DNA from: a virus
IMG/VR virus record: IMGVR_UViG_3300025112_002310
Location: 1-50,317 of that record
Direction: 5' to 3' (one strand)
Length of the DNA: 50,317 nucleotides
Under the pieces are notes generated by a model. The model was not told where the DNA came from and did not search any database. It saw only the letters and a program-made list of their open reading frames with translations. The translations under genes were made by a program, and so were the position numbers. This document shows positions 16,667 to 25,828 of the stretch, piece by piece. The number at the start of each line of letters is the position of its first letter. The stretch's first letter is position 1.

Positions 16667-18565
16667 ATGGCAAACACACAACTAAACGAACTCGGACAAG
16701 AGATCTTTGAATCACGGTATGCCTATCCAGGCGAGACAAAATATGCAGAAAGAGCCAAAGTTGTGGCGCGAACAGTCGCCTCCGCAGAACGAGATGAAGA
16801 TAAAGAACGAGTCGAAAAATCCTTTTATGAAGCTATTGGGTCTGGGGACTTTATTCCGGGTGGTAGAATCCTCTATGGTGCTGGTCGCAACCGTGGGAAT
16901 CATAATTTGCTTAATTGCTATGTTATTATTCCAGAAGACAGTGTGGACTCCATTGGAAAAACTGTACAGGATATGTATAAAATCTCCTGTGCAGGTGGAG
17001 GAGTAGGGTTTAATGTTTCTAAGATTCGTCCCCGTGGGGACCACATTGGGAGCGTAAAGAATTCAGCCCCAGGTGCAGTCTCTGTACTGCAAATGATTAA
17101 TGAAGTAGGTGAACATGTACGAGCAGGAAAAAATCGTAGAACGGCTCTTATGGGTATACTTAATATCACTCACCCTGATCTTCTTGAGTTCCTATCTGTC
17201 AAACTAGATCAAGGGCAGCTAAATAACTTCAACATTTCGGTAGCGATTACGGACAGGTTCCTTGAGGCTGTTGAATTGGAGGAAGATTGGTATTTCACTT
17301 TTAATAATAAGGAGTACCATTCCTACGAAATGCTTCGCAACAATGATGATGTTACTTATGTCATTGGCCTAGATGAGGAGGATGCTCTTGCTCGCGCTGA
17401 GAATTTTTATAAAAAAGATTGGAAAGATACGTTTGTTTGTCTTGGTCGTAAGGATATTAAAGCCAGGGACTTATGGGATATGATCTGGAAAAACTCGGTA
17501 GAATCTGGAGATCCTGGTATCTTTAATATAGATTTGGCGAATAAATATACTAATGTTTCTTACTTTGAAAGATTAGATGCCACAAATCCATGTGGAGAAA
17601 TCTCTCTTCCTTCCTACGGTAACTGTTGCCTAGGTAACATAAACCTAAGCAACATGGTCCTAGAGGATGGTAGCAACGTGGATTGGAAAAGATTAGCCAA
17701 GACTGTACGAACAGGAATTAGGTTTCTTGACAATGTGCTAACTGTTAACAAGTTCCCTACGGATACTTGCAGGCGAGTGGGAGAGAGGTCAAGGCGAGTT
17801 GGATTAGGTGTAACAGGTCTACATTATATGCTTATTAAATTAGGGATTAAGTACGGTGGCGAAAAGTGCCTAGAGTTTTTAGACCGACTCTTTGCTACCA
17901 TACGAGATGAGGCTTATAAACAGTCTATCTATCTCGCACGGGATAAGAAGCCCTTCCCTGAGTTCGACTACAAAAAATATTTAAATGAAGATTTCGCAAG
18001 AACTTTACCCGCCAGAATACGAATGCTCGTTAAGCGTCACGGAATTAGAAATGCTGTCATGCTCACCATCCCTCCTTGCGGAACAATTTCTATGCTGCAC
18101 GGTATATCCAGCGGGATTGAGCCTATCTTTGCAGCCATGTATAACCGAAGATACCGTAACAATAACATTTGGAAGGAGCAGTTAATTGTCGATCCGTTAT
18201 TCCAAGAGTATTACGACAAAGGAAAAGCATTGGATCCGTTTGTCGGAGCCTATGACGTTCCCCCCTCCGATCACATTAAAGTACAGGCGACGATTCAGAA
18301 GTACATCGACTCCTGCATTTCAAAAACAATTAACCTCCCATCCAATGCTACGCCTGAAAGCTTTTCTCAAGCAGCGTTGGATTATGCTCCGTACCTCAAA
18401 GGTCTTACTGTATACCGTGCAGGTTCTAAGGGTAATGAGCCTTTAGAAGCTATTACCCTTACGGAAGAGAATATAGCTAAATATATGGAGGATGGGAAAA
18501 GCAAAATACAAGAGGTTCAAGCAGGAGACGTTTGTTCCTTAGCAGGAGGAGATTGCGGTGGGTAA
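16667..18565 (+). CDS. nrdJ: Adenosylcobalamin-dependent (class II) ribonucleotide reductase
   Basis: A 632-residue reductase. It has a thiyl/redox cysteine in NHNLLNCYVI (~85-94), SCAGGGVGFNVS (~108-119), the active-site NPCGEISLPSYGNC (~310-323) and a C-terminal redox pair in GDVCSLAGGDCGG. There is no glycyl-radical motif and no small-subunit gene nearby, which fits the B12-dependent class II enzyme. It makes dNTPs for phage replication. The stop overlaps the GTG of a small membrane protein. Confidence 0.93.
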   Translation: MANTQLNELGQEIFESRYAYPGETKYAERAKVVARTVASAERDEDKERVEKSFYEAIGSGDFIPGGRILYGAGRNRGNHNLLNCYVIIPEDSVDSIGKTVQDMYKISCAGGGVGFNVSKIRPRGDHIGSVKNSAPGAVSVLQMINEVGEHVRAGKNRRTALMGILNITHPDLLEFLSVKLDQGQLNNFNISVAITDRFLEAVELEEDWYFTFNNKEYHSYEMLRNNDDVTYVIGLDEEDALARAENFYKKDWKDTFVCLGRKDIKARDLWDMIWKNSVESGDPGIFNIDLANKYTNVSYFERLDATNPCGEISLPSYGNCCLGNINLSNMVLEDGSNVDWKRLAKTVRTGIRFLDNVLTVNKFPTDTCRRVGERSRRVGLGVTGLHYMLIKLGIKYGGEKCLEFLDRLFATIRDEAYKQSIYLARDKKPFPEFDYKKYLNEDFARTLPARIRMLVKRHGIRNAVMLTIPPCGTISMLHGISSGIEPIFAAMYNRRYRNNNIWKEQLIVDPLFQEYYDKGKALDPFVGAYDVPPSDHIKVQATIQKYIDSCISKTINLPSNATPESFSQAALDYAPYLKGLTVYRAGSKGNEPLEAITLTEENIAKYMEDGKSKIQEVQAGDVCSLAGGDCGG

Positions 18566-18701
18566 TCAATTTAATTCTGGAGGGAGACCCCCGTTTAAAA
18601 GAAGGAATGACCAAGTAACCCGAGAAACTATCGCACTGGCTATATTATACGCCTGTTTGTTTTCCTGCGCGATATATGGGTTACTTGAATGGAGAGGATA
18701 A
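18558..18701 (+). CDS. Small single-pass membrane protein (47 aa)
   Basis: A GTG start inside the last codons of nrdJ is preceded by a very strong AGGAGGA ribosome site. The product has a polar N-terminus with GGRPPFKRRND and one hydrophobic segment TIALAILYACLFSCAIYGLL. It ends just before the next ATG. Function unknown; membrane location is inferred. Confidence 0.6.
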   Translation: MGNQFNSGGRPPFKRRNDQVTRETIALAILYACLFSCAIYGLLEWRG

Positions 18702-18704
18702 GAA

Positions 18705-19205
18705 ATGCCAAGATTTGAATACGCCTGTAAAGAATGTAATGTTTCGTGGGAAATAGAAGAAGCCGTAGGGCACGCCCCTAAGACTAACGATTGCCCCCTC
18801 TGTGAGGAGGATTGTAGTAGGTATTTCGGAAATCAGATCCCCGCTATATCTTTTGGGGATAATGGGTGTGGGAACTACGGCAAAACGAAAGGAGCCAGGG
18901 ATTTCCACACCGTCAGACAGCGGTACAAGAAGTTTGAAGAGAAGGGATACGATAAAACCTCAGCCGACAAATTTCTTAGGAGATCAATCAAAGAGACTGG
19001 TGAAAGAATTTTAGATGACCGACACTACAAGGCTATGAACTTTAATTATGATGCTTTAGCCAGGGACGGTCTTGTAAAGAAATTGACAGACAAAGAGAGC
19101 GCAGAAAAAGTAAAGAGGTGCGACAAATTGACCCAAGATGCCTATAATAAAGCAAACAAACAGGGCTACGACCTAGACATTACCAAGAACCCCAAGCAAG
19201 GTTAA
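18705..19205 (+). CDS. Zinc-ribbon protein, FmdB-like N-terminus (166 aa)
   Basis: It starts MPRFEYACKECNVSWE and has a second CPLCEEDC pair at ~37-44, the FmdB-type zinc ribbon. The remaining ~120 residues are charged and helical with no known motif. It precedes the helicase gene. Such proteins are frequent in phages; the role is unknown. Confidence 0.75.
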   Translation: MPRFEYACKECNVSWEIEEAVGHAPKTNDCPLCEEDCSRYFGNQIPAISFGDNGCGNYGKTKGARDFHTVRQRYKKFEEKGYDKTSADKFLRRSIKETGERILDDRHYKAMNFNYDALARDGLVKKLTDKESAEKVKRCDKLTQDAYNKANKQGYDLDITKNPKQG

Positions 19206-19211
19206 TATACC

Positions 19212-20519
19212 ATGGCATACGACTTCAGTGAGAATATCCAACGAGGTATTCTTTACTTTCTTAAGTCCAATAAAGATTTTTACCTCCAGATCGTTAACCT
19301 AGTTAACCCTGATTACTTTGAATTTCCTAGTCATCAGAAGATTTTTTCGGTAGTTAAGGAGCATTACGATAAGTATCACAAACTCCCTACTGATGATTTC
19401 ATCCTACAGGATGTAAAAGGTAAGCTTACAGCACGAGAGAACGTCTCTGATTATCAGGATGAGTTAGCTTACATCAACAACCTCGATACTTCTACGGTTA
19501 GCAACCAAGATTATATGCTAGACCTAGTAGAAGGTTTTGCGAAGAAGGAGGCGATGAAGTCTGCAATCTCCAAAAGCATCAGCTTGATTCAAGAGGATCG
19601 CGTTGAGGAGGTTGAGGAGTTAGTAAAGAAGGCTCTTCTGATTAATAGAGATGTTGATACAGGACAAGAGTACTTTTCTGATTTTACTGACCGATGGGAT
19701 AGAGTATTCAATAAGAAGACAGAGGAGAAGTATCGAACTTTTCTGCCCTCTATCAACCAGTCCTTAGAGGGAGGATTGGGGTCTAAAGAGATGGCTATGG
19801 TGGTAGCTCCTCCAGGGGTAGGAAAGTCTCTCTTTCTAGTTAATCAGGGAGTTCACTCCATGATGGAGGGACGTAAGGTTCTTTACGTTTCCTTAGAAAT
19901 GAGTGAGGATAAGATCGCTCAGAGATTCGACTCTGTAATGACTCTCATTCCTCAAGGAAAGTTAAAGGACTCGGCTGCTCACCTAAGCGTGAAAGAACGC
20001 CTAACGATTTTCCAAAAGCAATTCCCTGGAAGTGAGTTAGTTATCAAGGAGTTCCCCACAAGCCAAGCTTCAATTAATACGGTGCGGAATCTTTTAGTGC
20101 AACTCCAGAACTACGATGAGTTTGTTCCTGATCTTGTAATTGTAGATTATTTAGAGCTTATGCGTCCTACCCGAGACATACAGCAAGAGTACCATGCACA
20201 GCAAAAGATCGCAGAAGAGCTACGTGGAATAGCTATGGAGTATAACCTCCTTATCTGGACCGCTACACAAACCAACCGTCAAGGAAGGATGGTGAAGATT
20301 ATTACAGACGCCGAGCTTGGGGATTCTTATGGCAAAATTCGTACTTGTGATTTTGCCTTATCTTTAAATCAAACTGAGGAGGAGTTTGATAATGGCTCGA
20401 TGCGAGGGTATGTGATTAAGTCTAGAAATGGTCGCCCCAGATTCATCGTCCCTATGGAGATTGATTACTCGGTTCTTCGTATGACCGAAGGAGAAGCTCC
20501 GCTTAATTCGGTGGAGTAG
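19212..20519 (+). CDS. dnaB: DnaB-type replicative helicase
   Basis: A 435-residue protein with a DnaB-like N-terminal helical domain (FLKSNKDFYLQIVNLVNPDYF region) and a RecA-type core. Walker A APPGVGKS is at ~199-206, Walker B VIVDYLELM at ~313-321 and the H3 motif IWTATQTNRQG at ~354-364. It would unwind the replication fork as a hexamer. No separate or fused primase is seen in the window. Confidence 0.93.
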   Translation: MAYDFSENIQRGILYFLKSNKDFYLQIVNLVNPDYFEFPSHQKIFSVVKEHYDKYHKLPTDDFILQDVKGKLTARENVSDYQDELAYINNLDTSTVSNQDYMLDLVEGFAKKEAMKSAISKSISLIQEDRVEEVEELVKKALLINRDVDTGQEYFSDFTDRWDRVFNKKTEEKYRTFLPSINQSLEGGLGSKEMAMVVAPPGVGKSLFLVNQGVHSMMEGRKVLYVSLEMSEDKIAQRFDSVMTLIPQGKLKDSAAHLSVKERLTIFQKQFPGSELVIKEFPTSQASINTVRNLLVQLQNYDEFVPDLVIVDYLELMRPTRDIQQEYHAQQKIAEELRGIAMEYNLLIWTATQTNRQGRMVKIITDAELGDSYGKIRTCDFALSLNQTEEEFDNGSMRGYVIKSRNGRPRFIVPMEIDYSVLRMTEGEAPLNSVE

Positions 20520-20542
20520 CTATATATTAAAAGAGGTGATGC

Positions 20543-20908
20543 ATGAAAGACTTAGCACTTATAGATATATTTCCCCGCTACCCTAGCAGGCCAACGAGAG
20601 TAGTAGTTCTCCAAAACGGGCACTGGACTTTTACAAACACAAACTTTAACAGTGGGATGCACCGAGACGATGGAGCTACGTATTTTTATTACTCCATTCC
20701 TTTTGGAATTGTTTTAGGGACACAGCCCAATCCTAGAAGATTGTATAAGCGTGGAAATCCTGGAGATTATCTCGTATATAATCCAGGAGGCTTCTATGAT
20801 ATATTAGACAAAGAGGAGTACCTTGCACTTTTCCCTCACCTGAGAGCAGGCCAAGGGACGGGTACTCCAGTAGCAGGATTTACAGGCTCCACATCTATGG
20901 GTTATTAA
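20543..20908 (+). CDS. Hypothetical protein (121 aa)
   Basis: It has an AGAGGTGAT ribosome site and lies between helicase and the UvsY-like gene. The protein is rich in aromatic residues, Gly and Pro, with GDYLVYNPGGFYDIL near residue 75 and a Gly/Thr-rich tail. It is probably a small beta fold. No family recognised. Confidence 0.75.
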   Translation: MKDLALIDIFPRYPSRPTRVVVLQNGHWTFTNTNFNSGMHRDDGATYFYYSIPFGIVLGTQPNPRRLYKRGNPGDYLVYNPGGFYDILDKEEYLALFPHLRAGQGTGTPVAGFTGSTSMGY

Positions 20909-20911
20909 AAT

Positions 20912-21343
20912 ATGCATGAACTAATTGAGTCCCTTGAAGACTTTACTTGGGAGAACTACAAAGATATCAGTGATGCTCTCGTTCAGTTCAACGAGTACGA
21001 AGTAGAAAATGAGATGTTTCGACAAGCATCCATTTACTCCTACTATTATGGATTGATGAGCATGGCTAAGAAGATGGTAGGAGAACGCAACGTCCAACTA
21101 ACTCGATTCATGTCTAAGCTTCGCAAGGAGGCCAAGCGTGAGTCCCGTGTCAAGCTCACCGCAAAAGACTTAGATGATCGAGTTTTCACAAACGACCAGT
21201 ACCTAGCAAGACAGACTGCTGTGGATGACGCTGTCTTCAAATACGAACTCCTCAAGGGCCTCGTTCGGGCTCTTGAGCAGAAAAAAGATATGCTGCAACA
21301 GGTGTCAGCAAATAAACGAGAAGAAACCAAATTATACAAGTGA
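20912..21343 (+). CDS. UvsY-like recombination mediator (tentative)
   Basis: A 143-residue, almost entirely helical, charged protein (T4 UvsY is 137). The N-terminal part has the pattern acidic-YE-EN-MF--AS-YSYYYGLMSMAKKM, then a basic stretch FMSKLRKEAKRESR. The C-terminus has a VDDAVFKYELLKGLVRALEQKK helix (ends given). It sits directly before the gp32-like SSB gene, the protein UvsY would act with when loading UvsX (37536). Call based on layout, size and neighbourhood, not close identity. Confidence 0.5.
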   Translation: MHELIESLEDFTWENYKDISDALVQFNEYEVENEMFRQASIYSYYYGLMSMAKKMVGERNVQLTRFMSKLRKEAKRESRVKLTAKDLDDRVFTNDQYLARQTAVDDAVFKYELLKGLVRALEQKKDMLQQVSANKREETKLYK

Positions 21344-21383
21344 TATCACTATCATTAACTAACCACTAACTAAAGGAAAAACT
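21344..21383 (+). promoter_or_regulatory. G-poor unstructured leader of the SSB gene
   Basis: The 40 nt before the SSB ATG contain almost no G outside the AAAGG ribosome site and include a repeated CTAAC(C/T). A GTGATATCAC palindrome (21340-21349) spans the upstream stop. An unstructured A/U/C-rich leader is what T4 gp32 binds to repress its own translation. Confidence 0.4.
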
Positions 21384-22124
21384 ATGGCTATTGATCTCAA
21401 TAAACTTCGTGCCAAGCACGAGCAACTTAACAACCCCCAAGCGGGTAACTCAAACTCGGACTTCCTTAAGAAGTTCTATCAAATTCCCGAAGGGAGTAAC
21501 GCTGTTCGGATTCTTCCTTGGAAGGACGAGGATAGGGAATTCTATGCGGAGACTAAAATCCACCGTATCACTGGGCCTGATGGGAATGTGAAAAATCATC
21601 ACTGCCGTAAGGTTCACGGGGAGCCCTGCCCCATTTGTGATGTGTATTTTGGCTTGTGGAAAACGGGCAGAAAAGAGGATGAAGATTTGGCCCGTCAAAT
21701 CAAGCCCCGTGCTCGCTACTACATGAACGTTCTAGATCGTGACAGTGGTGATGTGAAGATCCTTTCGGTCGGAGTGATTCTTTTCAAGAAAATCGTTGGA
21801 GCTATGCTTGATGAAGATTTTGGAGATATTACCGATCCTCAAGAGGGCCATGATTTTAAAATCGTTAAGGAGATGGATGGACAGTGGCCGAAGTACGACC
21901 AGTCCCAGCCTCGTCCCAAGGCATCTCCTTTGGGGTCTAACTCAGAAGTGGCAGAGATTATGGACAGTCTCCATGAGATCCACGATCTAGTTAAGTTGGA
22001 GGAATATGAGGCATTTAAGCAAGTAGCGGAAAGCCTCATTACCCCTACGCAGGGTGTATCACAGACCGTACCTGAGTCAGAGGAGGTTTCAGACGGCGAT
22101 TACCTTAGTAAACTTCAAAGCTAA
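21384..22124 (+). CDS. Single-stranded DNA-binding protein (T4 gp32-like)
   Basis: A 246-residue protein with a basic N-terminus, FLKKFYQIPEGSNAVRILPW core entry, and a zinc motif NHHCRKVHGEPCPICDVY (~71-88). The OB-fold strands VKILSVGVILFKKIVGAM follow (~131-148). The acidic C-terminal tail ends SEEVSDGDYLSKLQS, as expected for interaction with replication partners. It coats ssDNA during replication and recombination. Confidence 0.88.
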   Translation: MAIDLNKLRAKHEQLNNPQAGNSNSDFLKKFYQIPEGSNAVRILPWKDEDREFYAETKIHRITGPDGNVKNHHCRKVHGEPCPICDVYFGLWKTGRKEDEDLARQIKPRARYYMNVLDRDSGDVKILSVGVILFKKIVGAMLDEDFGDITDPQEGHDFKIVKEMDGQWPKYDQSQPRPKASPLGSNSEVAEIMDSLHEIHDLVKLEEYEAFKQVAESLITPTQGVSQTVPESEEVSDGDYLSKLQS

Positions 22125-22141
22125 GTTCTTACATAGTCCTT

Positions 22142-22184
22142 CTATAATAAGGAGACATCTTATTCAGGTGTCTCCTATATTTTT
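22142..22184 (+). promoter_or_regulatory. Promoter box followed at once by a terminator-like hairpin
   Basis: TATAAT (22143-22148, in CTATAATAAGGAG) is followed by an 8-bp hairpin (22150-22157 with 22169-22176, AGGAGACA/TGTCTCCT, 11-nt loop) and ATATTTTT. The hairpin can end the SSB transcript. It would also lie at the very 5' end of transcripts starting at this box, with the only Shine-Dalgarno-like AAGGAG inside its stem, 33 nt before the next ATG. Confidence 0.65.
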
Positions 22185-22187
22185 ACC

Positions 22188-23333
22188 ATGAGTGATAAAT
22201 TAAAAATACTGGCTGCTCCCGCCAATGAGGGAGGATGTGCATACTATAGAATTATCGCACCGTATAGAAAGCTGGAAGAACTGTATCCTGACCAAGTAGA
22301 GGTGCGCTGGGATAAGAACCCTTTAGGAATAGACGAGAAGACTGGTCGCTGGCAAGAGGGTTGGGACTATGAAAATCTAAAGTGGTGTGATGTTGTTGTT
22401 ACTGGTAACTTGAGCAACTTCGGAGGAAACTACACGGCAAGGATTGTAGGAAAGGCCAAGGAGTTTGATAAGTTTGTCCATTATGATACGGATGACCTAC
22501 TGACAGATCTGTACGAAGGGCACAGGCTTTACGGAGTTTATAAAGAAAAAGGTCTTAGTGAAATCACTAAGTTTATTTATAATAACTCTGATCTAGTTAC
22601 CGTCACCCAGAGGAAGTTTGCAGAAAGGATAAAGCCTTTTTGCCGACACACTTTAGCTGTGATTAAGAACTGTGTGGATTATAACCTGCCTGCCTGGAAT
22701 ATGCAGCGACTAATGACTAAGAAGAATTATTGTCGCTTTGGTTGGGCAGGAGGAATCCACCATGAGCAGGACGTAAAGTACTTTGCAGGTGTCCCTCAAA
22801 TGGTTAATCAGCGAGCAGGGAGAGAGAATGTAAGGTGGGATTTTTATGGGGCACCTCCTCCTAACACCCCAGAAGATGATTGGCAAATAGAGGTTTGGAA
22901 GAACTATAAAAACATTATCATGAGGGGCTTTAAAGGCCAACCAAATTTCACTATTAATTATGCTCTTCCTGCTGACAGGTATGGACAATTCTTTACGAAT
23001 ATGGATATTGCTGTGGCTCCTCTCGAAATGAATCCCTTTAATGATTCTAAGTCGGAGATTAAAGTTGCGGAGTGTGGGAGATATGCCATTCCGTTAGTTG
23101 CTTCAAATGTAGGGTGCTATGACGAGTGGATTGTGAATGGGGAGACTGGCTTTTTGATAGATCCTGATAAGGGAACCAAAGAGTGGGTTAAGATTTTGAC
23201 GAAATTAGCTAAGGATAAAAAGTTGCGAGAAAGGATGGGCCGCAATCTTAAAAAGATAACAGATGAGAATTTTGATATGAATAAAAATGTCAAGGACCGC
23301 TTAGATCTGTACAAAAAATTAATAAATGAGTAG
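22188..23333 (+). CDS. Glycosyltransferase, GT4 family (GT-B fold)
   Basis: A 381-residue protein opening the sugar gene cluster. The N-terminal domain begins LKILAAPANEGGCAYYRI. The C-terminal nucleotide-sugar domain has ECGRYAIPLVASNVGCYDEW and NGETGFLIDP (~285-325), the GT4 signature. The ATG has no good ribosome site (TTTTACC before it), and expression may depend on the upstream hairpin region. Sugar and acceptor unknown. Confidence 0.9.
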   Translation: MSDKLKILAAPANEGGCAYYRIIAPYRKLEELYPDQVEVRWDKNPLGIDEKTGRWQEGWDYENLKWCDVVVTGNLSNFGGNYTARIVGKAKEFDKFVHYDTDDLLTDLYEGHRLYGVYKEKGLSEITKFIYNNSDLVTVTQRKFAERIKPFCRHTLAVIKNCVDYNLPAWNMQRLMTKKNYCRFGWAGGIHHEQDVKYFAGVPQMVNQRAGRENVRWDFYGAPPPNTPEDDWQIEVWKNYKNIIMRGFKGQPNFTINYALPADRYGQFFTNMDIAVAPLEMNPFNDSKSEIKVAECGRYAIPLVASNVGCYDEWIVNGETGFLIDPDKGTKEWVKILTKLAKDKKLRERMGRNLKKITDENFDMNKNVKDRLDLYKKLINE

Positions 23334-24114
23334 TGTTAAGATTTTGAGTGGGTGGTCGAACCCTGGTGGCTCGACGGTACACCACATAGCTCTAACGAAT
23401 TTGTTAAATTCTAAAGGGGTAAATTGTACTTTTTACGGACCTCAGGATTATCATTTAGATAAATGCAAGGGGGAGAAGATTGACAAAATCCTTATTACTC
23501 CTGAGGATATCTTAATATCCCATTTTTTGAATGTACCTAATACTCCAGGTGGGTGGAGACAACATATTCTTAGTTGTCATGAAACCAATTTATTTCCGTT
23601 GTCTGACCTAACCTCAGATCAAATTACCACATATGACACTATCCAGTATGTGAGTGAGTTGCAAAAAGAGTGGCACGGTGTTGAGCATAATTCGGTAATT
23701 ATTCCTCCGATGGTAGAGCACATAAAGTGGAAGGATCCTGAAAACAATAAAGCAGGAGTGATAGGGAGTATTGATTTTCACAAACAACCCCACCTTTCTA
23801 TTCAGGCTGCATTAGATGATGGCTATAAAAAAGTATTTCTTTTTGGTGACATCACAGACTTGCCTTATTTTGATAAAGAGGTCAAGCCCTATGTAGAACG
23901 AGGAGAGGCTGTTCTCATGGGTCATGAGAGCGACCGTAACGCTCTGTACGGGAAGATCTCCTGTGTCTACCACTCCTCCCTTAGAGAGACTTACGGGCTC
24001 GTAGAGGCTGAGTGTAAGCTTGCTGGGATCCCCTTTCGAGGAGCCTCTAACAAACAGCCCATCCTTACAAAAGATGAAATATGGGAGAGGTGGGAAGAAT
24101 GTCTGGATCTGTAA
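23326..24114 (+). CDS. Glycosyltransferase, GT-B like, shortened (262 aa)
   Basis: It begins VKILSGWSNPGGSTVHHIALTN, the usual GT-B opening. The second half has GVIGSIDFHKQP, FLFGDITDLPYF and a YHSSLRETYGLVEAECKLAG segment with the E-x7-E type nucleotide-sugar site. At 262 residues it is shorter than most GT4 enzymes (350-400). It overlaps both neighbours, indicating coupled translation. Confidence 0.8.
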   Translation: MSSVKILSGWSNPGGSTVHHIALTNLLNSKGVNCTFYGPQDYHLDKCKGEKIDKILITPEDILISHFLNVPNTPGGWRQHILSCHETNLFPLSDLTSDQITTYDTIQYVSELQKEWHGVEHNSVIIPPMVEHIKWKDPENNKAGVIGSIDFHKQPHLSIQAALDDGYKKVFLFGDITDLPYFDKEVKPYVERGEAVLMGHESDRNALYGKISCVYHSSLRETYGLVEAECKLAGIPFRGASNKQPILTKDEIWERWEECLDL

Positions 24115-24842
24115 CAGTAATCCTAAATTGCTATAAGAGACCAGAGTATCTGGAAGAGCAAATAAAGGCTATTCGAGCACAAAGTATTCCTCCTGAGAGT
24201 ATATGGTTGTGGGTTAACAGTACGAAGGAGAATAGAAAAACTAAATTTTATAATCTTGGACTAGACAAGGTCTTTAAGTCTGATACAAACTGTAAGTACC
24301 ATGCTAGGTTTGCAATAGGGCTTATCGCTCAAACTGATTATGTTGCTTTTTTTGATGACGATACTATTCCTGGGAAAAAGTGGTTTGAAAATTGCCTAAA
24401 TACAATGGAGGAAACTCCTGGTATTTTAGGTGGGGCTGGTTGCGTCCTTCAAAGCAGGAGTTATGTGCAGCATCGCAGGATGGGTTGGCCTACTCAAAAC
24501 GAGTTTACTGAGCCCGTGGATCTTGTAGGTCACGCATGGTTTATGAGACGAGATGATTTAAATCATATGTGGAGCGAGACTCCCCTTACCTTAGAGAACG
24601 GAGAGGATATACAGTTGGGGTATTTGGCTAAAAAGAACGGAGGGGTCCAATGTTATTGTCCTCCTCATCCTGTTGATAAGCCCGAACTGCATAGCTCTTT
24701 AAAGCCAGAGCAATACGGAAATGATGCTAAAGCTTCCTCGAATGGGGGGTTAATGTCTATCCCTCAATTTTATGAACAGAGAGATCAGTGCATAGCTCAT
24801 GGAATAGCCAACGGCTGGGAAACGGTGTTAGGTGTCAAATGA
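24099..24842 (+). CDS. Glycosyltransferase, GT2-like (GT-A fold)
   Basis: The start is set at the ATG at 24099 (GGGAAGA before it), overlapping the previous gene by 16 nt. VTVILNCYKRPEYLEEQI opens a GT-A fold and DYVAFFDDDTIPG supplies the DxD metal site (~80-92). A second acidic motif, ENGEDIQLGYL, lies near residue 165. It transfers a sugar from a nucleotide donor to an unknown acceptor. Confidence 0.85.
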   Translation: MSGSVTVILNCYKRPEYLEEQIKAIRAQSIPPESIWLWVNSTKENRKTKFYNLGLDKVFKSDTNCKYHARFAIGLIAQTDYVAFFDDDTIPGKKWFENCLNTMEETPGILGGAGCVLQSRSYVQHRRMGWPTQNEFTEPVDLVGHAWFMRRDDLNHMWSETPLTLENGEDIQLGYLAKKNGGVQCYCPPHPVDKPELHSSLKPEQYGNDAKASSNGGLMSIPQFYEQRDQCIAHGIANGWETVLGVK

Positions 24843-25828
24843 TTTTATTAAGCTATGGAACTAGGCCCGAATATATTAAGCTTTTACCTCTTATAAAAGA
24901 GCTAAAAAAAGAAAATTTACCCGTTAAGATAGTTCAGATTGGACAACACACTAGTTTATTAAACGACGATTATGATGATCGGTTACAAGTTTTTAAGAGA
25001 GAAAATAGACTAGATTCGATTGTGACCTCCGTGCTTGCTCATGGGAACCATTTATATAAAGGAATTTCGCATGTGGTAGTTCAAGGAGATACAACAAGTG
25101 CTATGGCAGTAGGCTTAGGAGCTTTTCATAGGGAAATCCCAGTGTACCATATAGAAGCTGGATTGCGGACGGGAGATAAACAGAACCCCTATCCTGAAGA
25201 GGCAAATAGGCGAATTTTATCAGCTATAGCTTCTACTCATTTTTGTCCTACTAAAAAGGATAAAATAAATTTGATAGTAGAGGGGTTTGAAAAAGATAAA
25301 ATTGTAGTTACTGGAAATACAGCAATTGATAATTTGAAGGGAATTAAAAGTGGAAGTAGTCAAGAGATTTTGGTTACGATGCATAGGAGAGAAAACTTAG
25401 ACAGTTTAGATTCTTGGTTTTCTTCTATTGAGGAGTTAGCAGAGAAGTATCCTCAGTACAAGTTTGTATGCCCTGCTCACCCTAATCCCCTAGTCCAGCA
25501 TCACGCGAGGGACATTTTTAAAAAGGTGCGTGTTATTAAACCTTTAGAGCATTTAGAAATGGTCAGACGTATTGCAAAGTGTAAGCTTGTAATCACTGAT
25601 AGCGGAGGAATTCAGGAAGAATGTAGTTGGTTCAAAAAGCTATGTTTTGTTTGTCGAATGGCTACTGAGAGGCCCTCTCAATCAGGAGTTCTCTGTAGAC
25701 ACCCTCACATCCTTGTTGATAATTTTAAATTAAATCATAATCGAGTGATAACACAAACCTGCCCTTTTGGAGATGGAAATGCAGCAAGAAAAATCGCAGA
25801 ACAAATCTGCCAAGACGTTCTCAAGTGA
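24839..25828 (+). CDS. wecB: UDP-N-acetylglucosamine 2-epimerase (WecB-like)
   Basis: The start is the ATGA overlap at 24839. Motifs: SYGTRPEYIKLLPL at the N-terminus, VVQGDTTSAMAVGLGAF (~80-96), HIEAGLRTGD (~104-113), PEEANRRILSAIA (~119-131), TMHRREN (~181-187), and ITDSGGIQEEC (~260-270). These match the non-hydrolysing epimerase making UDP-ManNAc. It points to an aminosugar in the phage-directed glycan. At 329 aa it is slightly short. Confidence 0.92.
   Translation: MILLSYGTRPEYIKLLPLIKELKKENLPVKIVQIGQHTSLLNDDYDDRLQVFKRENRLDSIVTSVLAHGNHLYKGISHVVVQGDTTSAMAVGLGAFHREIPVYHIEAGLRTGDKQNPYPEEANRRILSAIASTHFCPTKKDKINLIVEGFEKDKIVVTGNTAIDNLKGIKSGSSQEILVTMHRRENLDSLDSWFSSIEELAEKYPQYKFVCPAHPNPLVQHHARDIFKKVRVIKPLEHLEMVRRIAKCKLVITDSGGIQEECSWFKKLCFVCRMATERPSQSGVLCRHPHILVDNFKLNHNRVITQTCPFGDGNAARKIAEQICQDVLK

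Noticed and set aside
24788-24838. N-terminal extension of the epimerase frame
   Set aside because: The WecB family begins at the glycine-rich strand (MILLSYGTRPE), and the ATG at 24839 overlaps the previous stop as in neighbouring genes.
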